Source: Kutzneria kofuensis (GTDB lineage: Bacteria; Actinomycetota; Actinomycetes; Mycobacteriales; Pseudonocardiaceae). From it: DNA of 64,000 bases. The notes beneath the pieces are model-generated. The model searched no databases, was not told where the DNA came from, and worked only from the letters and a program-made list of their open reading frames with translations. Each line of letters starts with the position of its first letter. Position 1 is the first letter of the stretch. Of the stretch, positions 21,951-35,590 are shown piece after piece. A program made the position numbers and the translations under genes. Location: positions 6,326,038-6,390,037 of the forward strand of contig NZ_JACHIR010000001.1 of NCBI RefSeq assembly GCF_014203355.1. Reading direction: 5' to 3'.

Positions 21951-24161
21951 TCACCTTTGCAGCGCGAAGCCCTGCGTGTCGCTGCCGGTGAGCGCGGAGA
22001 TCGACGTGAGGCCGACGACCGGCGCCGGTGTGGCGACCGCGCCGCCGACCGTGCCGTTGCCGAGCTGGCCGAAGGTGTTGTCGCCCCAGGTCCAGGCGGT
22101 GCCGTCGCCCCGGACCGCGCCCGGGACGTGGGTGGCGAGCGCGATGACCGGGCCGATGCTGGCCGGCACCGGCGTGGCCTGGAGATCGAAGCCTGTGGTG
22201 CCGTTGCCGAGCTGGCCGGCGTCGTTGCGGCCCCACGACAACACCGTGCCGTTGTTGCCCCGCGCATGTGTGCCGGAGGTCGAGTCGATGTTGGACAGGC
22301 CGGGCACCGGCACCGGCTCGTAGGCCGGCCCAGCGGTGGCGACGCCGGTGCTGTAGGCCTTGGCGTCCGGGCCCCACGCCGCCACGCTGTAGTCGGCCAG
22401 CACCGCGAAGGCGGTGTCACCGGAGCCGGTGTCATCCGTGGGGGCGACGGAGATCCGCCGGACACCGGACAGGTTGTGCACCTGCACCGGAGTGGTGGCT
22501 GGGACGTCGTTGGCGGTGCCGATGCCGAGCTCGCCGCCGTAGTTGGCGCCCCACGCCCACACCGTGCCGTCGTTGCGCAGCGCGTAGTGGGTGGTGTCGC
22601 CGCCGGCGATCGCGGTGATGCCGCTCAGGCCGGGCACCTGCCGCAGCGAGGTGCCGATCTGCCAGACGGTGCCGTCGAAACGGAGCGCGTAGCCGCTGTG
22701 CCGGCCGGCGACGACGGCCTCGACGTTGCTCAGGCCCGGCACACGCACCGGCACATCCGAGTGACAGTCGACATCAGCCGCCGGCCCGGCCAGCGCGCAG
22801 CTGGCGTTGGTGCCGAGCTGGCCGAAACCGTTGCCGCCCCAGGCCCACACGGTGCCGTCGCTGCGCAGCGCCAGGGTCGAGCCGCCGTTGCTGTCGACGA
22901 TGGTGACATGGTCGAGGCCGAAGACCGGCGTCGGCGTCGGCGCGGGCGTGGTCACGTTGCGGCGGGTGCCGAGGTAGCCGGAACCCCAGCCGTAGACACA
23001 ACCCTGGGTGCACGTGAACGGCGGCGCGAAGTAGGCGTAGACGTCGACGATGACATCCACTGTGCCCCAGGCGTTGTACAGGTCGATCTGCCCATCGGCG
23101 CTCACCGCGACGGTGGCCGAGTTGGACACGGTCTGGCCGGCGACGAGATTGAGGGTGGAGGCGTTCGGTTTGGGCGAGCCGTGCGGCGCAACCGTGACGA
23201 AGGTGTTGCTGGACGGGTTGGTGGCGGTCAGGTTGAGCACCACGGCGGTCGCGGTCGGCGGAATGACGCCGGACAGGTCGACGCTGCGGGCGGTGCCGGT
23301 GACGGGGGTCGAGGTCCGGGTGTCGATGGCCCGCGACGAGATGACCGTGCTGAACGTGGCCGGTGAGGTCGGCGCGTAGTAGCCGGTGAGGTCGGCGACG
23401 AGATCCACGGAGCCGAACCGGTTGTACAGGTCGATCTTGCGGCCCTCGCCGAGCGGGACAGTGACGCCGTTCGGCGTGTCGAGGCCGGGCGTCACGTTCA
23501 GGCTGGAGGTGCCGGGCCGCGGCGCACCATGCGGCCACGCCGTGACGAAGGTGCTGGTGGTCGCGTTGGTGCCGGTCAGGTTGAGCACGACCGCCGTCGC
23601 GTTGGCCGGAACGCTGCCCGACAGGTCCAGCGTGTACGTCGAATCGGCCCGGATCGCGCCGATGCCGTTGCGGGTGTCGAGCACTCGTGACGGGTTCTGC
23701 GCGGTCAGGCCGGTCGTCGCGGACGGCGAGTAGTAGCCCTCCAGATCGACGACGAGCTGCACGGAACCGTTGCGGTTGTACAGATCGACCTTGTGACCGG
23801 CCCGCAGCTCGACGGTGACGGCGTTCGGGATGGCCCGGCCCGGCACCACGTTCACGTTCGAGGTGATCGGCAGTGGCGCGCCGTCCGGGTACACGGTGAT
23901 GAAGGTGTTGGTGGTGGCGTCGACCGCCGTCACGTTCAACAGCACCGCGGTGGCGTCCGCCGGCACGGCCGCCGACAGGTCCAGCGGCCGCGACGCGTCG
24001 TCGCCCACCGGCCCGGAACCGTCGCGGGTGTCCAGCACCCGTGTCGGCGTGACCGCCGTGAAACCGTTGCCGGCGCCGGGACTCGTCGCCGCCGATGCCG
24101 TCGCCGGCGCCAATGTGACGCCCGCTAACAGCGCGCAGGCGACAACCGCAGAGATCCGCAC
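21951..24161 (-). CDS. Secreted RCC1-repeat protein with three N-terminal LDTR modules
   Basis: 736 residues. A signal peptide (about 1-24, ending ATASA) is followed by three modules of roughly 125 residues, each opening with R(V/A)(L/I)DTR and closing with a VDLYNR...VDL.GYY pattern, then RCC1/alpha-tubulin-suppressor repeats (about 430-736) marked by WAWG and QLGNGT. RCC1 repeats fold as a beta-propeller. The first half looks like surface-exposed beta-sandwich repeats common in secreted actinobacterial proteins. No enzyme motif is seen; adhesion or binding is a guess. GTG 24161 follows a GGGGG site. Confidence 0.88.
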   Translation of the reverse strand: MRISAVVACALLAGVTLAPATASAATSPGAGNGFTAVTPTRVLDTRDGSGPVGDDASRPLDLSAAVPADATAVLLNVTAVDATTNTFITVYPDGAPLPITSNVNVVPGRAIPNAVTVELRAGHKVDLYNRNGSVQLVVDLEGYYSPSATTGLTAQNPSRVLDTRNGIGAIRADSTYTLDLSGSVPANATAVVLNLTGTNATTSTFVTAWPHGAPRPGTSSLNVTPGLDTPNGVTVPLGEGRKIDLYNRFGSVDLVADLTGYYAPTSPATFSTVISSRAIDTRTSTPVTGTARSVDLSGVIPPTATAVVLNLTATNPSSNTFVTVAPHGSPKPNASTLNLVAGQTVSNSATVAVSADGQIDLYNAWGTVDVIVDVYAYFAPPFTCTQGCVYGWGSGYLGTRRNVTTPAPTPTPVFGLDHVTIVDSNGGSTLALRSDGTVWAWGGNGFGQLGTNASCALAGPAADVDCHSDVPVRVPGLSNVEAVVAGRHSGYALRFDGTVWQIGTSLRQVPGLSGITAIAGGDTTHYALRNDGTVWAWGANYGGELGIGTANDVPATTPVQVHNLSGVRRISVAPTDDTGSGDTAFAVLADYSVAAWGPDAKAYSTGVATAGPAYEPVPVPGLSNIDSTSGTHARGNNGTVLSWGRNDAGQLGNGTTGFDLQATPVPASIGPVIALATHVPGAVRGDGTAWTWGDNTFGQLGNGTVGGAVATPAPVVGLTSISALTGSDTQGFALQR

Positions 24162-24216
24162 GTAGAGCCCCCTAGACGTGAAACGTCCCCGACCTGCGTG
24201 CACTGTACGGCGGCGG

Positions 24217-24771
24217 TCACACCCCGCGCAGCCCACCGACCAGGGTGGAGGTGACCAGCGCCGCGAGGGTGTCGGGCTCGTTGCCGGTGGCCGCGCGCCG
24301 CTCGATCGCCTCGTGCAGGAGCGCGAAGAAGACCCGGATGGCCCAGTCGAGGTCGGTGTCCGGGGCGATGGTGCCGGTGTCGGCCAGCCGCTGGAACAGG
24401 GCGCGGTTCTTGGCCTTGATCCGTTCGACGACGTCCTCGTGCGCGGCGGAGGGATGGGCGTCGGCGATCCGCCAGCGGCTCTTCACCCGGATGTAGCCGG
24501 CGCTCAGCTCGTGCAGCGCGACCAGCGGCGGCGCGGTGTCCGGCCGGCTGTCGTCGATCACCGCCTCCATCTGCTCCAACATGTCCTGCACGAGCGCGTC
24601 CAGCAGCGCCTCGCGGCTGGCGAAGCGCCGGTGCACGGTGGTGCGCGCGACGCCGGCGGCGTCGGCGATCTGCTGCAGCGTCGCGGCCGGGTTCTCGGCC
24701 AGCACCCGGTCGGCGGCGTCGAGGATGGCGCGCACCGTCCGTTCGGAGTCGGCACGCAGCGGTCGGGTCAC
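24217..24771 (-). CDS. TetR-family regulator of the divergent aldo/keto reductase
   Basis: 184 residues. The helix-turn-helix TLQQIADAAGVARTTVHRRF lies at about 30-50, followed by a helical ligand domain. GTG 24771 was preferred over a TTG at 24804 because the latter lies inside the operator. A nested palindrome in the gap to the divergent aldo/keto reductase overlaps that gene's promoter, so this protein probably represses it. Confidence 0.87.
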   Translation of the reverse strand: MTRPLRADSERTVRAILDAADRVLAENPAATLQQIADAAGVARTTVHRRFASREALLDALVQDMLEQMEAVIDDSRPDTAPPLVALHELSAGYIRVKSRWRIADAHPSAAHEDVVERIKAKNRALFQRLADTGTIAPDTDLDWAIRVFFALLHEAIERRAATGNEPDTLAALVTSTLVGGLRGV

Positions 24772-24797
24772 GTGACCATGGTATGCGGCAACTCCGG

Positions 24798-24837
24798 GTT
24801 GCAACTTTTGGCAATGTCGCTACATTGATGTTGCAAC
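24798..24837. promoter_or_regulatory. Nested palindromic operator over the aldo/keto reductase promoter
   Basis: Two copies of the self-complementary GTTGCAAC (24798-24805 and 24830-24837) enclose CAATGT/ACATTG (24812-24817/24822-24827). TTGCAA (24799-24804) and TACATT (24821-24826), 16 bases apart, look like the -35 and -10 of the reductase gene. A TetR dimer pair here would cover the promoter. Confidence 0.7.
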
Positions 24838-24862
24838 TCTGAACGCAGAGGGGACGAACGAG

Positions 24863-25906
24863 ATGCAGATGCGGGTATTGGGCGGGACCGGGATCAAGGT
24901 CAGCCCGTACTGCTTCGGTGCCATGAACTTCGGCGCCTGGGCGAACTCCGACCACGACGAGGCGGCGGCGATCATCAACGCCGCGCTGGACGCCGGCATC
25001 AACTTCGTCGACACCGCCGACGTCTACTCGGCCGGCGAGTCGGAGGAGATCGTCGGCAAGGCGATCAAGGGCCGGCGCGACGACGTCGTGCTGGCCACCA
25101 AGTTCCACGGCAAGATGGGCGAGGACGTCAACCACCAGGGCGCGTCACGCCGCTGGATCATGCACGAGGTGGAGAACAGCCTGCGCCGGCTGGACACCGA
25201 CTACATCGACGTCTACCAGATCCACCGGCCCGACCCGGACACCGACATCGAGGAGACCCTGTCCGCGCTGACCGACCTGGTGCGCGCCGGCAAGATCCGG
25301 GCGTTCGGCTCGTCGACGTTCCCGGCCGAGCTGATCGTGGAGGCGCAGTGGGCCTCGCAGCGGCGGGGCTTCGAACGGCTGCGCACCGAGCAGCCGCCGT
25401 ACTCCGTCCTCAACCGGACCATCGAGACGGCGGTGCTGCCGACGACCCAGCGCTACAGCATGGGCGTGCTGGTGTGGAGCCCGCTGGCGATGGGCTGGCT
25501 GGCCGGCAAGTACCGCAACGGCGTCGACATGAGCACCGGTCGGGCCAAGATCGTGCCCGCGATGTACGACCAGGCGCTGCCGGCGAACGTGCGCAAGGCC
25601 GAGGCGGTCGAGGAGCTGGCCAAGATCGCGGCGGACGCCGGCTGTTCGCTGACGCACTTGGCGATGGCCTTCAGCATCGCCCACCCGGGCGTGACGTCGG
25701 CGATCATCGGCCCGCGTACCCGTGAGCAGCTCGACGACCTGCTCGCCGGCGCGGACCTCGTGTTGGACGACGAGACGCTCGACCGGATCGACGAAGTGGT
25801 CGCGCCGGGCACCGCGATCAACGCCGAGGACTCCTTCTACACGCCCCGTGAGGTCAGCGAGATCTCGTTGCGGCGACGGCCCGTCGCAACCCGTTCGGCC
25901 GCCTGA
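24863..25906 (+). CDS. Aldo/keto reductase
   Basis: 347 residues of the NADPH-dependent superfamily. The tetrad is D and Y in FVDTADVYS, K in LATKFHG and H in YQIHRPD; IIGPRTREQLDDL binds the cofactor. AGGGGACGAACGAG precedes the ATG. It is divergent from, and probably repressed by, the TetR protein next to it. The physiological substrate cannot be told. Confidence 0.92.
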   Translation: MQMRVLGGTGIKVSPYCFGAMNFGAWANSDHDEAAAIINAALDAGINFVDTADVYSAGESEEIVGKAIKGRRDDVVLATKFHGKMGEDVNHQGASRRWIMHEVENSLRRLDTDYIDVYQIHRPDPDTDIEETLSALTDLVRAGKIRAFGSSTFPAELIVEAQWASQRRGFERLRTEQPPYSVLNRTIETAVLPTTQRYSMGVLVWSPLAMGWLAGKYRNGVDMSTGRAKIVPAMYDQALPANVRKAEAVEELAKIAADAGCSLTHLAMAFSIAHPGVTSAIIGPRTREQLDDLLAGADLVLDDETLDRIDEVVAPGTAINAEDSFYTPREVSEISLRRRPVATRSAA

Positions 25907-25943
25907 GACTGGCGCTCCGTCGCCGGGTGATTACCATCGCGGC

Positions 25944-26999
25944 ATGCACCTGGCCGGGGGACGCCTGCGCGACTTCGCGCGGGGCTGCGACGCGCTCGGG
26001 GGCGGGGGTGGAGGGCAGGCGCGCTATGCGCTGCCGCTGGCCGCCCACGCCGTCGAGCTGACCGGCCCGGTCCAGGTGGTGCAGCCGGCCGAGCTGCCCC
26101 CGGACGGCCTGGTGATGCCGTGCACGTTCCTCGGCGCGCCGGCGATCGGGGCGGAGCGGATCGGCACCTGCCGCGAGGCCGCCACCATCCGCGTGCACAT
26201 CGAGCGGCACTTCGGCAAGCCGGTCGTGGCCATGCTGTGCAACGAGATCGGCGGCTTCCACGGCGCCGCGTCGGTCGCGCTCGCCGCCCACGCCGGCCTG
26301 CCGATGCTGGACGCGGACGGCATGGGGCGGGCGTTCCCCGGCATGTCCCGGGTGGCGATGCACCTGGCCGGCGTCACCCCGGACCCCGTCGTCCTGGCCG
26401 ACGAGCACGACCGCGTCGTCGCCGTGCACGCGGGCGACGGCTGGGCGGAGCGGATGGCCCGCTCGGTGGTCGTCGGCTTCGGCGACCGCGGCGTGAGCAG
26501 CGAGTACGTGATGACGGTCGACCAGGTCGCCGACGCCGTCATCACCGGCTCCGTCGGCAAGGCGCTGCGAATCGGCGAGCTGATCGGCGAGGCGGCGTCC
26601 GTGCCGGATGCGGCGCGGGCGATCGTCGCCGAGTTCGACGGCCTGCTGATCGCCGAGGGCCGGGTCACCGCGGCGCTGCCGGAGCCCGGCCGGCACACGC
26701 CGGCGACGATCGAGGGCACCGGCGCGGACAGCGGCCGCACGCTGCGGCTGGAGGCCGGGCACGAATACCTCGCCGTCATCGAGGACGGCGAGGTGCTCGC
26801 GACCGTGCCGGACATCATCACCGTCTTCGACACGTACACCGGCGAGGCGCTCGGCGCCGGTGAACTGCGCTACGGCCAGCGCGTGGTGGCGGTGGCGCTG
26901 CCGTGCCCGGACGTGTGGCGCACGCCGGCCGGGCTCGACCTGGTCGGGCCGGCGGCGTTCGGCCTCGACCTGCCGTACCGACCGGTGGCCGCGTCATGA
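25944..26999 (+). CDS. DUF917 protein (hydantoin/thiohydantoin metabolism-associated)
   Basis: 351 residues. GGRLRDFARGCDALGGGGGG at the start and VPDIITVFDTYTGEALGAGE near the end are hallmarks of DUF917, whose members include an S-methylthiohydantoin desulfurase and partners of hydantoinase/oxoprolinase proteins. TACCAT (25932-25937) six bases before the ATG gives it its own leaderless promoter, although it lies 37 bases after the aldo/keto reductase. It overlaps the next gene by four bases. Confidence 0.87.
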   Translation: MHLAGGRLRDFARGCDALGGGGGGQARYALPLAAHAVELTGPVQVVQPAELPPDGLVMPCTFLGAPAIGAERIGTCREAATIRVHIERHFGKPVVAMLCNEIGGFHGAASVALAAHAGLPMLDADGMGRAFPGMSRVAMHLAGVTPDPVVLADEHDRVVAVHAGDGWAERMARSVVVGFGDRGVSSEYVMTVDQVADAVITGSVGKALRIGELIGEAASVPDAARAIVAEFDGLLIAEGRVTAALPEPGRHTPATIEGTGADSGRTLRLEAGHEYLAVIEDGEVLATVPDIITVFDTYTGEALGAGELRYGQRVVAVALPCPDVWRTPAGLDLVGPAAFGLDLPYRPVAAS

Positions 27000-28459
27000 C
27001 CCCCGACCGGAGCTGCCGGCTCGGCATCTCGATGCACCGCGACCGGTTCGCGGCGGCCGTCGTCGAGAGCGACGGCACCGTGCTGGCCTCGATCGAGCGG
27101 CCGACGCCGACCGCGACCGTCACGACCGTGCTGCCGGTGGTCGTCGACGAGCTGATGGCGCAGGCCGGGCCGCGGGGCGTCGACCTCGAGCACATCCAGC
27201 AGGTGATGGTCGGCGTCAGCGAGATCGACGGCCTGGCCGGGCTGCCCGGCGCCGAAGCCGGTTGGCGGCGGTGGCCGGGGCAGCTGGGGCCGGTCGCCGT
27301 CGTGCGGCTCGGGGCGGCGACGACCTCGCTGCCGCCGCTGGCCGGCTGGCCGGCGTCGTTCCGTGCCACGGTGTCGATCGCCGAGGCGTGCGTCGCCGGC
27401 GGGGCGCGGCTGGACGGCACCGACTTCGAGCCGCTCGACACCGCCGGGCTGGTGGCGTTCGCGCGGAAGATCGCCGGCAAGGTCAACGCGGTCGCGGTGA
27501 GCAGCGTGTTCGCCGCCGTCGCGCCCGGGCACGAACTCGCCGCCGCCGGCCTGCTGCGCGCCGAACTCGGCGACTCGGTGCCGATCCTGCTCTCCCACGA
27601 GATGAGCGGCTCCGGGCTGCTGGAGCGCGAGAACGCCACGGTGCTGCAGGCCGCGCTGATCCGGCGGGCCTGGGGTGCGGCGCACCGGCTGCGCCGTGCC
27701 CTGGTCGACGTCGGCCTCTCGCACGCCGAGCCGTTCCTCGCCCGTAACGACGGGTCGATCATGACCGTCGACTACGCCCTGACCCGGCCGCTGCTCATGC
27801 ACGGCGCCGCGGCGGCGGTCGGCGCGCGGGGAGCCGCGCTGCTGGCCGGCGAGCCGGAGGCGCTTGTCGCCTTCACCGACGTCGACGGCGAGCCGACGGC
27901 CGTGTGCTCGGTGACCGCCGGGTCGGCCCAGCTCGCCGCCGGCTCCACCGTGATCGCCGGCGTGCAGACGGGACTGCGGACGGTCGCCCTCGTGCCGACC
28001 ACGCCGCCGATCGGCGGGACCGGGTGCGGGCTGCCGCAGCTGGCCGAGGCCGTCGACCGGGCCAAGAGCTCGCCACGGGACCTGCCGCTGCTGGTGATCG
28101 GTCCGGGCGCGGAGAAGCTCGTGGACACCCTGCCGGGGCCGCTGCCGGGCACGACGCTCGTGTGCTGCCCGCCGCGGGCGGACGCCGCCGCGGCCGTCGG
28201 CGTGGCGGTCGCGCCCGTGAGCGGCGAGGCGGTGCGGATGTTCAGCGCCAACAGCCCGCACGGCGACGACATTCGTCACCGCGTGAAGGAGCAGGCGCGA
28301 GCCGCGGCCGTGCACGCCGGGGCCGATCCCGCGACGGTCGCCGTGACCGACGTCGAGGAGTCGACGGTTCCTTACGTCAGCGAGCCCACCATGGTGCTGC
28401 GTGTGCGCGCCGAGGGACCGCCGCGCGTCGGCTGGCGGCGCACATACGAGCGGAGTTGA
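26996..28459 (+). CDS. Hydantoinase/oxoprolinase-family protein (HyuA-like)
   Basis: 487 residues. The N-terminal LGISMHRDRFAAAVVESDGT is the actin-like nucleotide-binding start of the hydantoinase A/oxoprolinase family, and FLARNDGSIMTVDYALTRPL is a second typical stretch. The family hydrolyses cyclic amides such as 5-oxoproline or hydantoins with ATP. It is translationally coupled to DUF917 (ATGA overlap), and this pair recurs in other bacteria. The substrate, perhaps a hydantoin or a related ring, is inferred only from the family. Confidence 0.85.
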   Translation: MTPDRSCRLGISMHRDRFAAAVVESDGTVLASIERPTPTATVTTVLPVVVDELMAQAGPRGVDLEHIQQVMVGVSEIDGLAGLPGAEAGWRRWPGQLGPVAVVRLGAATTSLPPLAGWPASFRATVSIAEACVAGGARLDGTDFEPLDTAGLVAFARKIAGKVNAVAVSSVFAAVAPGHELAAAGLLRAELGDSVPILLSHEMSGSGLLERENATVLQAALIRRAWGAAHRLRRALVDVGLSHAEPFLARNDGSIMTVDYALTRPLLMHGAAAAVGARGAALLAGEPEALVAFTDVDGEPTAVCSVTAGSAQLAAGSTVIAGVQTGLRTVALVPTTPPIGGTGCGLPQLAEAVDRAKSSPRDLPLLVIGPGAEKLVDTLPGPLPGTTLVCCPPRADAAAAVGVAVAPVSGEAVRMFSANSPHGDDIRHRVKEQARAAAVHAGADPATVAVTDVEESTVPYVSEPTMVLRVRAEGPPRVGWRRTYERS

Positions 28460-28488
28460 CACGGAGCGACCGGAAATCCGGCTACCCT
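28456..28488 (+). promoter_or_regulatory. Leaderless promoter of the D,D-carboxypeptidase gene
   Basis: TTGACA (28456-28461) overlaps the stop of the upstream gene, and TACCCT (28483-28488) lies five bases before the GTG start. The 21-base spacer is longer than usual, so the -35 assignment is less sure than the -10. Confidence 0.5.
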
Positions 28489-28493
28489 GCCCT

Positions 28494-29702
28494 GTGCCTC
28501 GACGACTGCTGCGCCTGCTGGTTGCCCTTTTCGTGCTGATGTGCACGGTTGTGGCGCCGGCAGCGGCCGCCGACCCGGCCGGCTGCGACTTCCGGACCGC
28601 CCCGCCGCCGCCCGTCGACTCGTCCGAGAATCCGGCGCCCGGTCAGCAGCCGCCGGCCCCGGTGCCCGTGCCGAAGCAGCCTGTCGGCGGTTCGCGGATG
28701 ACCGAGTGCGGCCTCGTGCTGCCGCCCGGCGCCGGCCAGCCGCCCGGCAACCAGTTCGAGTCGTGGGTGCTCGCCGACCTCGACACCGGCCAGGTGCTGG
28801 CCGCCCGGGACCCGCATGCCCGGCAGCGCCCGGCGTCGCTGATCAAGGTGCTGCTGGCTCTGGTCGTCATGCGCGAGCTGAAGATGGACACCGTCGTCAC
28901 CGGCACCTGGGACGACGCCAACCAGGACGGCACGCGCGTCGGCATGGGGCCCGACGGCAAGTACACCAACGACCAGCTGTTCCATGCGCTGCTCATGCAC
29001 TCCGGCAACGACTGCGCGTACGCCTTCGCCACCCAGCTCGGCGGCGTCGACAAGACCGTGGCCAAGATGAACGCTCTCGCCCACAGCGTCGGCGCCCTGG
29101 ACACCCGGACCGCGACGCCGGCCGGGTTGGACGGCCCCGGCATGATGTCCTCCGCCTACGACCTGGCCGTGCTGTTCCGGCTTGCCATGCAGGACAAGCG
29201 TTTCGCCGACGCCGTGTCCACCCAGCAGATCCAGTTCCCCGGCTGGCGCGACAAGCCCGGCTTCGTCGTCGGCAACGACAACCCGTTGCTGTACAACTAC
29301 GACGGCGACCTCGGCGGCAAGACCGGCTACACCGACGACGCCCTGCACACGTACATCAATGCCGCGCAGCGCAACGGCACCCGGATCGTCTTCGTCGGGA
29401 TGCGGGGCACCATGAGTCCCGTGACGGCGATGTACTCGCAGTCCGCGCCGATGATGGACTACGGCTTCTCCCTCAAGTCCTCCGGCGCTCAGCCCGTCGG
29501 TCAGTTGGTCGACGCCGACCCCACCGCCAAGCCCACCGTCACCACCGCCGCCCCACCGCCGGGCGAGTCCCAGCACGTGCTGGCTTCCGGCCAGTCCGGC
29601 GACGCCGGCTTCAGCATCTCCACCGCCCTGGCCGTGGTGGCGTTGTTGTTGGTACTCGGTGGGGTCGTCTACGCGGGCATGCGCCGGCGGCGCCACACCT
29701 GA
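28494..29702 (+). CDS. D-alanyl-D-alanine carboxypeptidase (S11 family), membrane-anchored
   Basis: 402 residues. The enzyme trims D-Ala from peptidoglycan stem peptides outside the membrane. After a signal peptide (about 1-25) and a proline-rich linker come the penicillin-binding motifs SLIK (S115, K118), SGN (170-172) and KTG (276-278). A C-terminal helix (about 373-395) followed by MRRRRHT anchors it to the membrane. The start is a leaderless GTG. A small hairpin lies at its end. Confidence 0.93.
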   Translation: MPRRLLRLLVALFVLMCTVVAPAAAADPAGCDFRTAPPPPVDSSENPAPGQQPPAPVPVPKQPVGGSRMTECGLVLPPGAGQPPGNQFESWVLADLDTGQVLAARDPHARQRPASLIKVLLALVVMRELKMDTVVTGTWDDANQDGTRVGMGPDGKYTNDQLFHALLMHSGNDCAYAFATQLGGVDKTVAKMNALAHSVGALDTRTATPAGLDGPGMMSSAYDLAVLFRLAMQDKRFADAVSTQQIQFPGWRDKPGFVVGNDNPLLYNYDGDLGGKTGYTDDALHTYINAAQRNGTRIVFVGMRGTMSPVTAMYSQSAPMMDYGFSLKSSGAQPVGQLVDADPTAKPTVTTAAPPPGESQHVLASGQSGDAGFSISTALAVVALLLVLGGVVYAGMRRRRHT

Positions 29703-29719
29703 CCCCGGCTCGCCGGGGT
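29702..29719. terminator. Short hairpin between convergent genes
   Basis: ACCCCGG/CCGGGGT (29702-29708 with 29713-29719) closes on a four-base loop exactly between the convergent carboxypeptidase and phosphatase genes. Confidence 0.5.
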
Positions 29720-29720
29720 T

Positions 29721-31328
29721 CTACACCGCTTGCAGGGCCAGCAGGGCCACGTCGTCGTGGTCGCGGCCGGCGAGCCAGTCGTCCAGGCGGTGTTCGACAT
29801 GCCGGGTGAGGTCCCCGGCGGGCATACCCACCCCGGAGCCGACGGCCTCGTTGAGCCGGTGCGCGCCGAACTGCTCCCGGCCGTCGTTGCCGCCACGGGC
29901 CTCGGTGACGCCGTCGCTGTACAGCATGCAGACGTCTCCGGCCGAAAGAGTGACACTGGCCTCGCCGAAGTGGGGATCGGGCAGCACGCCGACGAGGGTG
30001 CCGGGCACGGTGATCTCCTCGACGGCGCCGGAGGCGCGCAGCACGACGGGGGAGGGATGGCCGCCGGAGGCCAGCCGGACGCGGAGGGAACCGGACTCGA
30101 GGCGTTCCAGCACGCCGACGACCAGGGTGGCGAAACGGTTGTCGGCGCTGGTGAGGATGGCCTTGTTCAACAGGTGCAACAGCTTCGTCGGCTCGGTCTC
30201 GACGAGGCGAAGGGCCTCGACGGTGTGCCGGATGCGGCCGGCGAGGGTGGCGGCCTCGACGCCGTTGCCGCAGACGTCGCCGAGCAGAAACAGGACCCGG
30301 CCGTCGGATTCCGGGTACACGTCGTAGAAATCGCCGCCGACCCGGATGGTGCTCTGCGCCGGCCGGTAGCACGCCGACCACACCACGCCGGGCACCTCGG
30401 GCAGCGGCGTGGGCAGCAGGCTGGACTCCAGGGCCTCGGTGGCCCGCGCCTGCTCGCTGTACGAGTGCGCGGAGCTCAACGCGGCGGCGGCCCGGCTGGC
30501 GTAGTCGCGCACGATCTCGAACTGCTCGTCACGGGAATCGTTGTTGGCCAACACCAATGCCCCGGCGTCCAGGCCCTCGTGCCGCAGCGGGACGACGACC
30601 ACGTTGTCGGGCGCGGCGGAACCGCCGGCCAGCAACCAGTCCAGCCGCGCCCCGGCGACGGGGTGGCCGGGCATCGGCTTGGTCGCGGAACCTGAGAAAG
30701 CCTCGGCTAGTGCGGTGACGGAACGCAGCGCGTGCTGACCCATTCGGCCGTGCTCGGTGTCACCGCCCCGGGTGTACCGCCACCACTCGACGCGACCGCG
30801 CTTGGCGGGCAGCACGACGGCGCAGCAGTCGCCCAGCGTCGGCACGGCGAGCTGCACGATGCTGCGCAAAGTCTGGTCGCGACGCAGGGAACTGCCCAGC
30901 AGCCGGCTGCTGTTGGCCAGAAACCGTGCCTGCGCGCACTTTTCGCACCACGGCTCCTCCGGCTCGGCCGGATCACCGTGCCATGCCACGTGGTCGGCGT
31001 CCAATCGGGTGGGTGTCCACCGCCACGGCACGCCCTGGCACGTCGTGTCGACCTCGCCCTGCTCCGAACCGGTGAAACCGGCCACACCGGCCAATTCGAC
31101 ACCGGGCCGCAGATCGGGGAACAGCTCGGCCGCCCGCCGGCTCACCACGCGCACCTGGCCGCGGCCGTCCTGCACGAGCACCGCCTTGTCGGCAGCGTCC
31201 AGCAGCGCCTGCCACACGGCGGCGCCGACGGTTTCCTGCCTGCTCAGGGGTATTCCGTCCAACCTCGTTCCGGTCGGTCCCGATCTGGTCGGCACGGGAA
31301 TCCCGGGTGCGGAGTGCCGGTCGACCAC
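29721..31328 (-). CDS. SpoIIE/PP2C-type serine phosphatase with sensory N-terminus
   Basis: 535 residues: a PAS-like region (about 20-110), a GAF-like domain (about 130-290) and a C-terminal PP2C/SpoIIE domain (about 310-535). Metal-binding aspartates are in VGGDFYDVY, LGDVCGNG and the closing DHDDVALL. Such RsbU/OsaC-type phosphatases dephosphorylate anti-sigma antagonists and so release stress sigma factors. GTG 31328 was chosen because GGAGG lies seven bases upstream; an ATG at 31397 would add 23 residues. It is divergent from the HAMP-array kinase, as osaC is from osaA in Streptomyces. Confidence 0.88.
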   Translation of the reverse strand: MVDRHSAPGIPVPTRSGPTGTRLDGIPLSRQETVGAAVWQALLDAADKAVLVQDGRGQVRVVSRRAAELFPDLRPGVELAGVAGFTGSEQGEVDTTCQGVPWRWTPTRLDADHVAWHGDPAEPEEPWCEKCAQARFLANSSRLLGSSLRRDQTLRSIVQLAVPTLGDCCAVVLPAKRGRVEWWRYTRGGDTEHGRMGQHALRSVTALAEAFSGSATKPMPGHPVAGARLDWLLAGGSAAPDNVVVVPLRHEGLDAGALVLANNDSRDEQFEIVRDYASRAAAALSSAHSYSEQARATEALESSLLPTPLPEVPGVVWSACYRPAQSTIRVGGDFYDVYPESDGRVLFLLGDVCGNGVEAATLAGRIRHTVEALRLVETEPTKLLHLLNKAILTSADNRFATLVVGVLERLESGSLRVRLASGGHPSPVVLRASGAVEEITVPGTLVGVLPDPHFGEASVTLSAGDVCMLYSDGVTEARGGNDGREQFGAHRLNEAVGSGVGMPAGDLTRHVEHRLDDWLAGRDHDDVALLALQAV

Positions 31329-31467
31329 CGCGCCACCTCCAGACTCCTGGCCGGTTTGCGTTCCCAGACTAGCCCGGCGCACTCGGCTGCTCACCATTGC
31401 TCGTCTCGTGGCAGGCTAGCGGTCACCGACACGCTATTCGATGGCAGCCGATTCGAGGGAGGCCGAC

Positions 31468-35559
<4,092 letters not shown>

Positions 35560-35590
35560 CACCCGCTGTCGCGGTGCCTAGGGTCGGGGG

